From positions 29,264,001-29,328,000 of the forward strand of contig NW_026555341.1 in the NCBI RefSeq assembly GCF_029017545.1: a stretch of 64,000 bases of DNA, in the 5' to 3' direction. A program made the translations under genes and the position numbers. This DNA is from Prosopis cineraria (Eukaryota; Streptophyta; Magnoliopsida; Fabales; Fabaceae). Below the pieces are notes generated by a model. That model did not search any database and was not told the origin of the DNA. It saw only the letters and a program-made list of their open reading frames with translations. This document shows, piece after piece, positions 25,601-35,813 of this stretch (position 1 is the first letter of the stretch; each line of letters starts with the position of its first letter).

Positions 25601-28600
25601 TTTCAAAAGTAAAAAAGAGTAGCTTTTCAGAAGTCCTTTTCAAAACATTTTAAAATTTTGCCCATAATACCCTCATTTTCATTATACGGTCACCAGTTTT
25701 AAGCTTCAAAATTCGAACAGGAGTTTCCTTTTTTTTTCAATTTCTTTTGTTGTATCTTTTTAGTTTCACATAGTACCATTAAAAAAAAGTTAAATTTTTA
25801 ATTTTAATGAACATTAAATATATATATTTTAATATATCAAACTTCATATTAATTTCTACTTTTTATTATTCAACATATAAAATTTTATGTTATTTAAAAT
25901 TTTTATCATATTTTTTAAACATTTCTAATACATTATATTTGTATAATAAAAATTATAAATTATTGTAAGTCAATGTTCTTGTTGGTAATTATACATTCAA
26001 AAGCACATTTCACTATACATAATCCAAACAACTTTTACTTTGTCAAACTGACTTTTAAAAAATATATCCAAACACAAATTTCATTACAATAACTGACTTT
26101 CATTAAATTGACTTTTATGAAATGAACTTTTGACAAACTGACTTTTGTCCAACAGAAAACCAAACACACACTAAGGCAAATGGGAATGAAAAAGTCATGT
26201 TTTCTGTTGAAAAATGCATTCCATACGTTTGTTGTTAAAATGTACTCCCTCCATCCCTATATATCAGATGTTTTTATCTGAATCACTCAAACCAATAAAA
26301 GTTGGTTATCTAATTAAAAGCATAGTAACATTCCAATTTTACCCCTAATTATTGTAGATAAAAAATGAATTTTTTTCAAAGTAAATTAATGAGAGTACTT
26401 ATCTTTTTCTCTTTCCAATTTATAAGGGTATAATAGTCTATTTATCAAAAAATATGCTAGCAACCTCTTATATTTAGAGACAATAAAAGGTTCTAGAAAA
26501 CCTCTTATATATAGGGATGGGAGTTTTTTTTAAGATGTTACAAGTAAAACTAAGTACAGTTTAGATTCAACATCTGAAGGGAAACTAATGAATCTTGTCA
26601 TTAAGTAGTTTTGTTTTAGATGCATCTCTATTATTGTACTATTTTTTTAATGCCACCTATGGATGAACATGGCATGATATCAACGTTCATATCCATCTTT
26701 TAATGTATTGATTCTGGCTTTGTACATTTTGGGGAAGTTAGAAGCATGGATTGGTTTCAGTGTGAGTTTGATTAGGGGAAGAGATGCCATCCCAACGTCA
26801 TCAGTAGTGTCAGTGGGGAAATAGGTTGAGATATTTATGACATGGTTGCTTTTCCTTCTTCTATTTTATTAATTTATTGGTTTAACATCCATGCTTTTTC
26901 TTTAAAAAATGAGCGGAGATCTATATCAAACAGAGCTAACAAAGTCAAGTACAATGAAGGCATCTCCTACCCGATTCTTCTTCCAGAATCAATAGAATTT
27001 CACAGGGAGGAGAGTTCGAAATACAAGAAATCAATATTCAAACCTAAAGCAGTTTATGTTTGCTTTTCAACAAATAGTTTTAAGTGCAAAATGATGTTAC
27101 CCACCTCACATGTACTAGTTTAAGTTACTGTTAATGTGCTATTGTGTGCTTCCTTGTTCAAGTCCTGATTTCTACTGCATCCTCCACCCCGTTTAGCTAC
27201 TTGTATCGAACAGGATAGTATTGGACAAACCCCTGTTTGTTTTGTTCGTGACAGGCTTCCCTTGTCTTTTGTAACTTTTTTGTTATTAAAAAAAAGTTGA
27301 TATCTTTAAATGAGGATACAAATTTGATGGTTTGCTTTTGTAGGTCTCTACATTTTCACGACTTTGTTGCTAAGTGCCTTACTAAGGAACCTCGTTTACG
27401 GCCTACTGCATCAGAGATGTTAAAGGTATGCTAAGTAACACTGCTTCTGATATGAAATCTGAATATTATATGAAATTGACTGCTGGTTAGAGGACATAAA
27501 CTATTCAGAGCTGTGCATGCAACTTAAAAGGAATTGAGAAAGGAAAGAATTAGAGAGGAAAACAGGAGACAACATTTCTTCCTTGTGTGGTCTTTGAAGT
27601 CTAGGGAAGGTGACAAATGGCAACATGGAAGGTGGAGAGGGGTCAGAGGGCTTCATTGCATTGATGACTTATTTTTGCATGTGTTTTGATGAGGATAACA
27701 TGTATTAACCTTCTCTGTATTGGCCAAAAAAAAAAAAAAAACCTGTGTACAACTTTTTTTTTCTTTAATGAGGTTTATTGCTTTGTAAAACTAAATAGGA
27801 CAGGGATTAAAGAGTTATAAATTTTCACTTTGTTGCGCTGGCGCTCTGTAAAGAAGTTGGGAAATTCATTTTTGGTATTTATGAGACAACAAATTTGTTG
27901 ATAATAGGATCTAATGAATGAAATGAAACTGATTGCCATTCCCTTTAATGATCATACAGATAATTATTAGCCTTTAATCCATATAATTTTACTCCCATGA
28001 ACTTTGTCCTTCTACATACAAGTCCTCATGGTGTCTTTCTCACTTTTTAACTTACTTCTCCTTTAATAAACAGTTGACCTTATTTAGTTGGTAATATTAT
28101 CAAAAAATAACTTCCTGATTATAATTTATAGTTTGATGTCTCTTATACAACAACAGCAGCAGCAAGCTTTATCACAATAAGTGGAGTTGGCTATATGGAT
28201 TGCACAACTATATTGTAGCTATCATCAACTAAGCTTTTAGGAATATTATTAACTAAGATGTGTCATTCAACTTCTTTAAGCGTTTTCTTTGGTCTTCCCC
28301 TGCTTGTTTTTATTGGGCTTAAGATTATCCATTCCACTCTCCAAAATACTTTTGACTGGAGTGTTTTTATTTTGGGTCAAGTTATGCCACAAAATAAATT
28401 TTTTTTCAAATGCAAGCCCAGGTAATAATTTTCTTGTGATGTCAGACTACTCCTATACAGAAGTTGAAAGTCTTCCTTTGATAAATTCACTGACAAAATA
28501 AGCTCCCCCTTCCCCCGGTAATTTTTTCCTTTGATGTCCAAGCTGGCATGAGTTGGCAACTGCATATGATGGATGGTTATTAAGTTCCTAACTTCTAAAG

Positions 28601-31600
28601 AATGCCTTTATTAACTTTAAATTAATTGGTTTATGCCATTGTGTTTGCATATTTTGTTTGATTGTTGCACTATCATTGAGTTCAAGTTTTTTCAATGTCC
28701 TAGCACAAATTCTTTGACAAATGGAAAACTGGATCAACAGCAATGATGCCAAAAATTGAAAAGGCTAGGCAAATCAGGAAATCAATGGCTTTGCAAGCAC
28801 AAACTCTTGCTCCAGCTGCATTAGAAGATCAGGTATGACTAGAGTTCGTCAGCCACTTTCTGACACTCTTACACAGGCAAAGACTCAGTTATCCCATCTC
28901 CCCTCTGAGGGGATGATGCGAAAAGTAAAGATATTTTGTGTAATTCATGTTCTTGGTCTGAAGCAGTCAAATGAGCAAAAACTGAATGATGACTATGGAG
29001 ACACTGTTCCCTCAAGACCTCTTAACGTTGGGGTTCAAGGGGCAGGTGGTCTTTCTTCAGATGGAACTCCGAGGAAGCTGAATAGGTTGGCAAGTGTGGA
29101 ACTGAGTGAAGGTTTGTGTTTCTTGCATATTATTTGTAGTATGACCTACAATTCTTTGGATGTTGGGTATATCCTAATGTCACAATGTATGCATGAGTAT
29201 AATAAGAGAGGCAAACATGGATGTGGATTTTAAGTTTGGCTGGCAAATTTCAACATGTTTTCACATTAAATTGATATTGCAATTCACGTGTATTGTTTAA
29301 CAGGTAACTTTGGTACTGTAGTCGTCCATGAGGATGAGGTTGATACAGCGGCAGTTAGGTCACAGGGTGCAGATAATGCAGATTCCTCTGCTTCCGTCAT
29401 TAGTGGAACAGGAGGCAGATTGGCTGATTCTCGGTACTTCTCTCTTTATTGCTGATATACTGGGCATTTTGCCCCCTCCTTAAAATTAAAGAAATGGTAA
29501 ATATTTTATTTTACATGGTAAATACGAGTCGTCTTGTGGAAATGTTGCGTATCTTGTCAAGAAAGTTGCCTCTATCATTCATACCTTTAATTTTGCTAAC
29601 ACGTGCAGAACTTATTATTCTACCTTTCATAGCATTTCTTTACCTCTTCCTCCCATTCTATTCATTGTCATCGAAGTTTCCTGATGCCTTTACCCTGGAT
29701 AACTTGTTAGGGTGGAGAGTCTGAAAGTTGCTGTCTCAAGTGATGCCTCTGTTGGGGGTTTGGGTGCTCATACTAATACCATAAAATCATCTTTATCTCC
29801 TGTTAATGACTCAGCTGAGCTGAAACACAAGCAAGAGGTGATTTTCAAACAGTTGGAGTCAGCAGTGATAGAAGGAATAGTACATTGAAGAATGAAACAG
29901 TCAGCAGAAAAGCATTTGCTTTACAGGATAAGGTAATATTGTATATGATTTGGATGTTATACAAGTAACATATTGCTTAGTGTTGGTATATCACACCATT
30001 CAAGTAAGGTGTCTCTGTTTTCTACCGCTATTTTGTTTTTTTGTTCATTTCTTCTGGCAAAAGTACTTTTATCATTAAATGGCCGAATATATAATCTAAA
30101 ATGAGGCAAGTCCTGTAGTTTAATCCCAAGAGTCCTAGACAAATCTGCCATTTTTGAAATTAAGAGGCTTACAGCCTTTAATAAAGAATAATGATAATGA
30201 CAAGGTCCCTGGACAACTGCTCAGCAAATGTCTAGGACAACTGTGATATTCATCTCTTGCTACTCCAGTCTGCAGAGTGATATCCTGTTAAAATTTTTGC
30301 CATTTGCAGCTTTGGTCAATTTATGCAGCTGGTAGTACAGTACCCATTCCATTCTTAAGGGCAACAGATATATCACCTATTGCTCTCCTATCGGACAATG
30401 TGCTTGGTGGCTTGCAACAAGATTCAACTGGAACTGCTACAGTAGAAGCATTGCAGGAGCTTTTTAGTGGTGATGGACCGTCCAAAAGGGGACGCAGAGG
30501 ACAAATCGAGGTGTGTATGTATCTATATGTGCATACATGCATATTAGCATGATTGTGCATTCTCTTGTCTGGAACAGTCGTTCATATTGGTATTCTAATT
30601 GACATGCAACAGATGCCTGTTCCTCCGAGCATCTATCAGCGACTGACATCGAGTTCTACTCTGCTGAATTTGGCACAGGCTCTAGCTTATCACAAGATGT
30701 ATGTTCTTTTCTCCAACTTGCACTTGCGCCTGGCAATAATCTGCCACTTTTGTGACAAAAACTATAGTCGCCTATTTGAGCAATGTGGGCGATATGAATG
30801 AGCCTTACATGCTATCCCATAAGGGTCATAATCTGATTGCTACCTCTTCATTTAATTCTGTTATTTTCTGTTCCTATTTCTCAAGGATTTATATTATTGT
30901 TTTGATTTACTCCCTCTGGATCATAATATAGGGCATTGGTAATTAATTTACGGTTCTCCAAAAATGTTAGTCAAAACCTTAGTTTCTTAAAAAAGAAGAA
31001 GAAAAAGAAAAATCCATCTTTCCAATTATACTCTCATTCAATATCTTATATAAGTGCCTTGATAATAACAATTGAAATTTCAATACATCATTTAAAAAAT
31101 AATAATAATAAATGAAGTGTGGATATAGTTGGAAGAACAATTATAAAAGTTACTCAATGTCATATATCGTGGACCATGTAAGGCTTCTAGAAGATGCTTT
31201 ATATTGTGATTCAAAGGAAGTATGTTTTATTCTTCTTAATTCTCCTAAAATCTCAAAACTGAGCAACGGTAGCATGTGGTTAGATCTTCCATCTCTTTAG
31301 GATCAAGAAATATTAAGAAATAAATTAATGATCTGCATGGTTGTCTTCATTTCTTTATGTTAACATCAAGAGATATACTGTATCTGGTTATTTCATTTAG
31401 CTCTTCTATGGGTCATGAAGGGGAGAACATTGCCAACGATGGGGGATTCTGACGTGTCATATAGTTAATCTATAAACACTAGAGGAAAGTATAGCGTATA
31501 GGATTCTGTTTCTGTCTGCTTGTGATTAATCTTTTTGACATCAATATCCATGCCTTATTAGGTGTTATGAAGATATGCCGCTGCAGGAGCTGCAGGCAAC

Positions 31601-31661
31601 CCAAGAGGAGCAGACCATTCAAAACCTCTGCGACACTCTTCGTACTATTCTTCGCTTGTAG
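4650..31661 (+). CDS. SIK1: SIK1-like STE20/Hippo (MAP4K) serine/threonine kinase, 18 exons
   Basis: Predicted exons: 4650-5454, 5702-5790, 5895-6002, 6165-6272, 6524-6614, 14988-15039, 16818-16880, 17718-17762, 18138-18173, 18784-18839, 27344-27425, 28704-28832, 28967-29111, 29304-29433, 29711-29932, 30310-30510, 30613-30698, 31562-31661; all introns are GT-AG. With two missing bases restored the frame would give about 849 aa, close to the Arabidopsis SIK1 length as I recall it. Residues 1-260 are acidic, Ser-rich and disordered. The kinase domain starts at about 263, with glycine loop GKGSYG, VAIK lysine near 291, HRDIKGGN near 382-389, DFG near 402-404, then GTPHWMAPEVI and DVWALG. The C terminus (AAGSTVPIPFLRATDIS; PLQELQATQEEQTIQNLCDT) is the plant SIK1 tail. 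In Arabidopsis SIK1 is a Hippo-like kinase that works with MOB1 in growth and acts in immune signalling. Apparent one-base deletions in exons 6 and 15 break the frame. The ATG was chosen because it opens the long exon 1; the frame upstream begins only with GTG. Confidence 0.92.
6895..7369 (-). mobile_element. Truncated Ty1-copia element: 5' LTR, primer-binding site and start of gag
   Basis: On the - strand an LTR of about 243 bp (7127-7369, TGTTGAATTG...TTAACA) is followed at once by TTGTATCAGAG. That is one mismatch from the initiator-Met tRNA primer-binding site. Further on, SHKLDGDNYLW matches the N terminus of copia Gag at about 6900-6945. Everything after that is deleted, and no second LTR is present. 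Confidence 0.75.
7853..8992. mobile_element. PIF/Harbinger-like non-autonomous element
   Basis: The left end GGCCCTGTTTGGTT and the right end AACCAATCGAGGCC are imperfect inverted repeats of the PIF/Harbinger type. The flanking triplets are TAA and AAA, so the 3-bp target duplication is imperfect. There is no transposase. The centre is a purine-rich tandem repeat that produces several spurious - strand open frames. Confidence 0.5.
8299..8597. repeat. 172-bp tandem repeat, about 1.7 copies
   Basis: GATGCCAAGG recurs at 8299 and 8471, and CAAGGCCATAGG recurs with the same 172-bp offset. A shorter sub-repeat starting GAGGGAGAAAATGG occurs three times, at about 8348, 8425 and 8520. The copies differ at only a few bases, so the duplication is young. 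Confidence 0.85.
9395..9638 (-). repeat. 3' LTR of the copia element
   Basis: It is 244 bp and pairs with 14537-14780. On the + strand it starts TGAAACTTTATTTGG and ends ATATCCAAGA. The other LTR ends in CCAACA, so this copy has lost the canonical terminal dinucleotide. Confidence 0.93.
9673..11327 (-). pseudogene. copia reverse transcriptase and RNase H, frameshifted
   Basis: Two overlapping - strand frames (10617-11327 and 9673-10761) carry one RVT_2-RNase H region. The upstream frame has KWVFTIKYKARLVARGF, NAFLNGDLEEEVYME and SLYGLKQSPR. The downstream frame has the YADD catalytic motif (VYADDTVLTRND), then the copia RNase H signature DNMSAIKIANNP and HIEIDWHFIKEK. A shift near 10720 separates them. 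This would copy element RNA to cDNA if intact. It is inactive here. Confidence 0.9.
11824..12626. mobile_element. Non-autonomous hAT element nested in the copia pol gene
   Basis: The ends TAGTGTTGTTAAAGG and, inverted, CAATGTTCTTAAAGG are 15-bp imperfect inverted repeats like those of hAT/Tag1-type elements. The flanking 8-mers ACAAGAAT (11816-11823) and ACGAGAAT (12627-12634) match at 7 of 8 bases, as expected for a hAT target duplication. It splits the integrase C-terminal region: KLDS on one side, CAIKCVFLGYSFTQKGYKC on the other. The 803-bp interior has no transposase. Confidence 0.85.
12784..13014 (-). pseudogene. copia integrase core fragment
   Basis: The - strand frame reads LQSDNGREYLNSNF and YSPQQNGVSERKNRHLLE, the retroviral-type integrase core around the second Asp and catalytic Glu. 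The upstream zinc-binding part is missing or out of frame. The downstream part is interrupted by the hAT element. Confidence 0.88.
13059..13421 (-). pseudogene. copia aspartic protease fragment
   Basis: WEVDSGATDHITG contains the D-S-G-A active-site motif of copia proteases. Frames on both sides are broken by stops. It lies between the Gag zinc-knuckle region and integrase, as in Ty1-copia. Confidence 0.85.
13560..14499 (-). pseudogene. copia Gag with zinc knuckle, broken
   Basis: Gag starts near 14499 (MSSSFSSSSGLMSFDEALMN). It continues in another frame with HQLNGNNYL near 14270 and the UBN2-type block at 13693-14130 (ATTAKEIWESARNTYA). It ends with a CCHC knuckle CDHCNKGGHIKDEC near 13575-13617, followed directly by a stop. 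Gag would package element RNA. Internal stops show it is inactive. Confidence 0.85.
14537..14780 (-). repeat. 5' LTR of the copia element
   Basis: It is 244 bp and matches 9395-9638 at about 93 percent by eye. It keeps canonical TG/CA ends (TGAAAC...CCAACA on the + strand). The primer-binding site lies immediately to its left. Confidence 0.93.
15453..15781 (+). mobile_element. Solo LTR in kinase intron 6
   Basis: The sequence starts TGTTATGAAAT and ends ATTCCATGACA, imperfect inverted termini. Perfect 5-bp repeats TGAAC flank it (15448-15452, 15782-15786). A TATA-like TATATTTATAT lies at about 15629 and a CT-rich tract precedes the end. This is the product expected from recombination between two LTRs. 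It lies in the same sense as the gene. Confidence 0.75.
19763..21965 (-). mobile_element. 5'-truncated L1-type LINE fragment
   Basis: Read on the - strand it begins inside reverse transcriptase (HLLLANDLLLFF, a degraded FADD-type motif near 21850). It continues through the L1 connection region (SSWKCSFLSMASQMVLIKFV; KMHLISWNMVKGHKTMGG), a zinc-knuckle-like region and a C-terminal RNase H (INVDASLNL-type start near 20250; CDYCIHYAPREANACANFLA at about 19920). Several stops interrupt it. The 3' end lies near a T-rich run at about 19757-19763. It is antisense in kinase intron 10. Confidence 0.82.
22290..24605 (-). mobile_element. RTE-type LINE fragment, interrupted by a Mutator-like element
   Basis: On the - strand 24605-24124 encodes RT parts: RVIQEMYNEATTNIKTSGG, the catalytic MLFADDKVFIVE and IIQYDGEIDGNVAHRIQA. 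After the insert, 22843-22640 continues directly with KFYKIAIKLVMLYGSEC and RMLRWMCGHT. The end GRPKRTLIEVI and the 3' motif GGGGTCGACCACATGGAT (+ strand about 22424) are typical of plant RTE elements. Stops show it is dead. Part of the RT N-terminus and all of the endonuclease are missing. Confidence 0.82.
22853..24114. mobile_element. Non-autonomous Mutator-like element inside the RTE LINE
   Basis: A perfect 9-bp duplication TTAAGTTTA lies at 22844-22852 and 24115-24123. The ends GGGTAAGGGTCAATTTTACC and, inverted, GGGCTAAAGGTTAATTTTAC start imperfect inverted repeats of over 100 bp. These include GTGGGTCCCAC-like motifs on both sides. The interior is pyrimidine-rich on the left and purine-rich on the right. 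Its open frames are low-complexity and not genes. Removing the element joins the two halves of one RTE reading frame. Confidence 0.9.
25464..26171. mobile_element. Tourist/PIF-type MITE
   Basis: TAA direct repeats (25461-25463 and 26172-26174) flank ends GGGCCCATTTGGTTTTC and, inverted, GTGTGTGTTTGGTTTTC. A 3-bp TAA duplication with a G-rich TTTGGTT terminus is the PIF/Harbinger signature. The interior holds repeated short motifs such as GTCCTTTTCAAA and AAACTGACTTTT. No coding potential. Confidence 0.75.
26245..26523. mobile_element. Stowaway MITE
   Basis: The left end after TA reads CTCCCTCCATCCCTATATAT. The inverted right end reads CTCCCATCCCTATATATAAG, with a 2-base gap relative to the left. 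The left flank is TA; the right flank is TT, so the TA duplication has mutated. The length suits Stowaway/mariner MITEs. Confidence 0.7.
28142..28345 (-). mobile_element. RTE LINE 3' end fragment in kinase intron 11
   Basis: The - strand encodes a degraded GRPKKTLKEV tail. The + strand shows TAAGTGGAGTTGGCTATATG near 28179 and an (AAC)/(AGC) tract at the terminus, the usual 3' end of plant RTE elements. It is related to, but distinct from, the copy in intron 10. Only about 200 bp remains. Confidence 0.65.
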
Positions 31662-32183
31662 TTGTAGGTAGATGTTCCCCATATAAAATTTTGCTTCTTC
31701 TTTCAGCTATAATCTATGTAAATTTGAAGTAAACCCTAGAAAGATAGGGTTTTTAGTGGGGTCCAGCAAGTTGTGGCATTTATATCTTCTTTATAAGTAG
31801 TGTGGCTCTTGCACAAGCGGGGTTCATTATGTGAGATAGTGTGTCGTAGCAGTTGCTTATATCTTGCTATGATGTGTCACACGTTCGTATATTTGTGTAG
31901 CTAAGTTGTGTTCCTCTGGATTGAAATTTCGTTTGAGAACCTCGCAAGTCACAGTGGTTGCTTCTATTTTGCTTGGTTGAAGGAGCTTTTCTACGATTAG
32001 CAGATAAACAATACTCAGCATGTAAGCAATTTGAGATCCTCTGATAAAAATGTTTGGTGTTAGATTTATCAACCATGAGACTTGAAAATATTCCATTTCA
32101 ATAACCCAGATTCAGGATTCTCAATTTTGGATGAGAAAAAAATTATATCATCGTGTGCGGCTTTTGAATATTTAATTAATTTG
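31662..32183 (+). other. Kinase gene 3' flank
   Basis: This follows the TAG stop at 31659-31661 and probably contains the 3' UTR. No single polyadenylation signal stands out. Open frames on the - strand here (31857-32096) are unsupported. Confidence 0.4.
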
Positions 32184-32227
32184 AATGATTTAGATGTTTT
32201 TTTTTTTACTAAAAATGATTTAGATGT
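32184..32227 (-). mobile_element. Micro-insertion: 16 bp with poly-T, 14-bp target duplication
   Basis: AATGATTTAGATGT occurs at 32184-32197 and 32214-32227. Between them lie T10 and ACTAAA. Read on the - strand this is a few bases plus a poly-A tail, like the last residue of a LINE copy. Confidence 0.7.
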
Positions 32228-32396
32228 ATTTAAAAAATAACTTCTATGTTTCACTCTAAACGACTTCTGTTATCTTTATTTTATTACAAAGGTCTTTTTT
32301 ATTTGTGGTCAGAACTTACGAAGGTCATTGAAAGACCATGCAAAGAACAAAAGTTATATCAGATTTTAGCGGACTCAGCTTCTCTCAAAAGAGAGA

Positions 32397-32862
32397 AGCT
32401 TCCTCTATCTCTCTTTGAAGTAGAAGTTTAATCTTAACCTGGACAGTTCAGATTTAATATTTTTAATTTTTTATTTTTTATTTATATTTTTAAAATTATA
32501 TATATATATATATATATTATAAAAAAATTTAATAAATATACTTATCAATTTGACAGTTTAAATTTAATATAGATAATTTAAGTTTAATGTTACAATTTTT
32601 TAATAAATTTATTATTTTGTTCAGAATATATTTGCACTATTTAGAATATATTTAAAAAGTTAATTTAAATTTTTTATATTAAATTGAACCATTTGTATTA
32701 AATTTGAACTATCAGATTAATAAGTATAGTTATTTAAAAAATTTATAATTTTTATATATTTTTTATTTTAAAAATATAAATAAAAAATAACAAATTTGAA
32801 CTGTCTGAATTAAATTCGAATTATTTAAATTTATCTTTGTCTTAAAGGAGAGGCAGAGGAGA
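32397..32862. repeat. AT-rich inverted-repeat (MITE-like) element
   Basis: The left arm (GGACAGTTCAGATTTAATAT..., about 32440-32500) is mirrored by a right arm ending AAATTTGAACTGTCTGAATT at about 32790. Outer CT-rich and AG-rich flanks also pair. Repeated TTTGAACTATC/GACAGTTTAAATTTAA modules lie inside. No target duplication was found, so the borders are approximate. Confidence 0.5.
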
Positions 32863-33843
32863 TTTAATTTTAACACCCTAAAGTTGGATTGTGAACAATC
32901 ATAATATCAAAATTTTAGTCAGAAGCTTGATATGCAAATTTAAATCATAGATTCGTTGGTGTCTTTAGAAATGTGATTGACTGCGATTATTCAATCATAG
33001 ATTGTGAGATCAATATTTCGGGACTTGGATGGTTAGAGTGGTTGAATCATCACCCGGTAAAGAAAGTAGTTTGATTCAATTATTTTAATTTGTTCTACTA
33101 GTTGGTTAGGGTTAGTTTGTTAGATGGTTGATTTGTTTTTAACTGTTTTTTCTCCTTATTTTAGTAATTTAGTAATAAAAAGTTTTAATTTTCAAATATT
33201 AATATTAACTTGCTTCTGAGTTATTATTATTATAGTAAAATCTTAAATGTATACTTTGTTTATTGACATTATATCAATGAAAGTGCAGAAGAAATTAAAA
33301 ACTCATTTACTTCAAAAGAATAAAAAGCTAAACATATAAAAAATGAGAAAATTAAAATTTAATATGTTACGTGTCAATAATTCTGAATCGTGCCTCATAA
33401 TCAATGCACATGGTTTTGAATCAATAGTTTTCTCTATTGTTAATTATCATCATATTTACATGAATTTGATTACGTGAATTGTTAGCGTTAAGATAATCTC
33501 CCCCCCACCAAGAAAAAATTACATGAATTACATAAACACTAATAAAAAAAATTGTTAAAGATAAATTTTATGAAGTTTTTGCTCTTCCTTTTGTTCTTTT
33601 TATTTTCGCCGGAGGCAATATTGATACCATGAGTAATAACACGAGCAGCACCCACAATCGAGTTGAAGAAGCGTATGTATAACCCCTCTCTATACAAGAA
33701 ACATCACCAAAAACAAGGATTTTAATCACTAAATAGAGTAAATGTGAAATAAGTGTCCAACCACATTTTAAACAGAATTATTTTTAGTAGGAAGATATTT
33801 ATGAGTAATAAAAAAATGAAATAAACAAAATAATATAATATTC

Positions 33844-33893
33844 AATATCAAATCTAACTCTCTCTTTTTTTTGTCAGAATATCAAATCTAACT
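33844..33893 (-). mobile_element. Micro-insertion: 18 bp with poly-T, perfect 16-bp target duplication
   Basis: AATATCAAATCTAACT occurs at 33844-33859 and again at 33878-33893. The 18 bases between are CTCTC, T8 and GTCAG. On the - strand the insert reads CTGAC followed by A8. Confidence 0.75.
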
Positions 33894-34164
33894 TATTTTC
33901 AAGGAATTCGTAATAACTAATAACTCCAGTTCATGGTTGTTTTTCTTTAACTTAATGCATTTTGCTTTTCACGGTTAGTGGATTTCCAATGCTACTGTTG
34001 TATGCAAATTGGGGATTTTGGGAAAAGCACGTTTGAGACACACAAACGGACCCTTCTTTTGTTACTTTACCCTTCTAACTTTCACACAAAGATTTATTTT
34101 ATTCTTTTAATTTTATAAAGAATCTTTTTAATCCTATAAACATTATTAGTTTCATCAACAAATA

Positions 34165-34450
34165 TTCTTACATCAAAATTTTGAAGAGAAAATATAATTT
34201 TGAATCCCTACATTTTACTCACATTTTGTTATAAATTTTTATATTTTTTTAATTATTTTAGATTCTTACACTTTTATTTTTAGGTGTTTTAAGTCCCTAA
34301 ATAAATAAAATATAAGAACCTTGGAGAAACTTAAAACATAAAAAAAAAAAAAAAAGCATAGGGATCTAGATTACAAAAAGAAAATGCAAGGACCTATAGT
34401 AAAATATAAGCAAAGTACAAAAATTTAAAATTATATTTTCACAATTTTAA
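34165..34450. repeat. Foldback (MITE-like) repeat
   Basis: ATATAATTTTGAATCCCTAC at about 34192 pairs with its inverse near 34440. The arms meet near an A16 tract at about 34340. The borders and target duplication are unclear. Confidence 0.45.
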
Positions 34451-34559
34451 ATATTGAAAAAATATTCTTAAATATTGACATGTTAATTTTAATTTTTTAA
34501 AAAAATAATAATTGATACAAAAATATTCATTTGAGATTAATAATATTAAGGTTAGAGAA

Positions 34560-35475
34560 TTGAAGAGATACTGCATGAGGATAGACTACATACTGCAGAG
34601 CTTCGTGCAAAGAGGGGGCTAGCAGCTACAGATCTCTGCCCTTTAGGATGCAGGAACACGGAGGGTGTGCTTCACTTGCCTAGAGACTGTGCACGTGCTG
34701 AAAAGAGATGGGCCAAAGCTACTTAAGCTAGAGGTTGGGACTAGTTTCAAAAGCCTGAATAGAGAGAGAGGATTGGCTCAAATAATACTGAAGGAATGAG
34801 GTTGGGAAAGATTTCACCCAACACATTCCTTGGGATGTTCTACTTTGGTATGTTTACTGTGGGAAATATGATGTTCAAGATGCAAGCAAGCCTTCTTTGA
34901 TGAAGATATTGACAGGACGGTCTCAGGGTTTACTTTGACGCAATCCTATATGATGGGGAGACCAATAAAACACAGTTTTGATTGTTGGATAAGACCCATA
35001 TGGCTCTTTCAAAGATGATGTTGGTAAGTGTGGTGGTGTAGTTAGAGAGAATAATGTGTTTTGGATTTGTGGTTTTAATGCTAACGTAAGTAACAATCCT
35101 CAGCTAACATTGAAGTGTTTGGAATTATTTATTGCCTACAATTATGTTGGGATAAGAATTTCAATAATGTCCAAATTTTCACTAACAATGTAGAGGCAAT
35201 TGATATGATAATTCGTTATGATCTGGTTCAGCATTGAACCAAGCTAGATTACTCTTGAATGGGGATTGTAATATTAGTTTGAATTTCATGTACAGAAAAG
35301 TTAATACTTGTACTCACTTGTTAGTCATATAAGCTCTCAATGTTTCAAAGTATTTTTGTTATATTTGATCAACTTCCATTTTATTGTGTTAAAGTGGTAG
35401 ATATAATGAAAGAAATATTGTATTTAGTTTGTTATCTATTTTTATATAAGTTTTATTTTTTGTTAAAAAAACAAT
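34560..35475 (+). mobile_element. LINE C-terminal fragment (zinc-knuckle and RNase H)
   Basis: Conceptual + strand pieces read DLCPLGCRNTEGVLHLPRDC, the C-x-C...H...C zinc-binding block seen at the end of plant L1 ORF2. A degraded RNase H follows (SFKDDVGKCGGVVRENNVFW). Frameshifts are frequent. It ends TTTTTTGTT followed by A7 at about 35459-35471. No clear target duplication was found. It lies about 340 bp upstream of the RimP-like start. Confidence 0.65.
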
Positions 35476-35813
35476 TTAAGAGACAAAACTAAAATTTTAT
35501 ATAAAATTAGGGCGTAAAAATAAACTTTAGCCTTTTTTGCTATCAAATTGAATCACTGTCCCTACCTAGTTCTGAGCACGGCGGGATATTCTTTGGCGGC
35601 CAAAAAACGTTGAAGACAAGGATTAATGGCTTGATGCAAGCTTATGCGAAAAGAGTATTATAAGACTATACTATGTCAGCAAATTCCAAAACGCAAATAG
35701 GAAGCACCGCCCTAAGTAGAAAGATTGAGTTTCTGGTCTCTGAAGTGTTGTGCTGCATTTGCACTTTGGGGTAGTGAAAGGTAAAAAATCAAGTAGAATA
35801 AATACGAGAAGCC

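Larger units (their letters stand above)
18840..27343 (+). other. Intron 10 of the kinase gene, enlarged by transposons
   Basis: This 8.5-kb intron splits the Trp codon of a DKEKW-SLHF stretch in the kinase C-lobe. It contains the L1 fragment (about 19763-21965), the RTE fragment (about 22290-24605) with a Mutator-like element inside, a PIF-type MITE (25464-26171) and a Stowaway (26245-26523). 18840-19750, 24610-25460 and 26530-27340 show nothing I recognise. Confidence 0.85.

Noticed and set aside
27721..27741. TTGGCC plus long A-run, possible micro-insertion in kinase intron 11
   Set aside because: The insert end fits, but the flanks (CTTCTCTGTAT and CCTGTGTACAA) do not form a convincing direct repeat.
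30910..30950. Stowaway-like left end CTCCCTCTGGATCATAATAT
   Set aside because: No matching inverted right end with TA could be found within 500 bp.
33010..33085. tRNA-like stretch with GGTTAGAGTGGTTGAA and GTTTGATTC
   Set aside because: It has box-like motifs but does not fold into a cloverleaf and has no acceptor stem. At best it is another decayed SINE.
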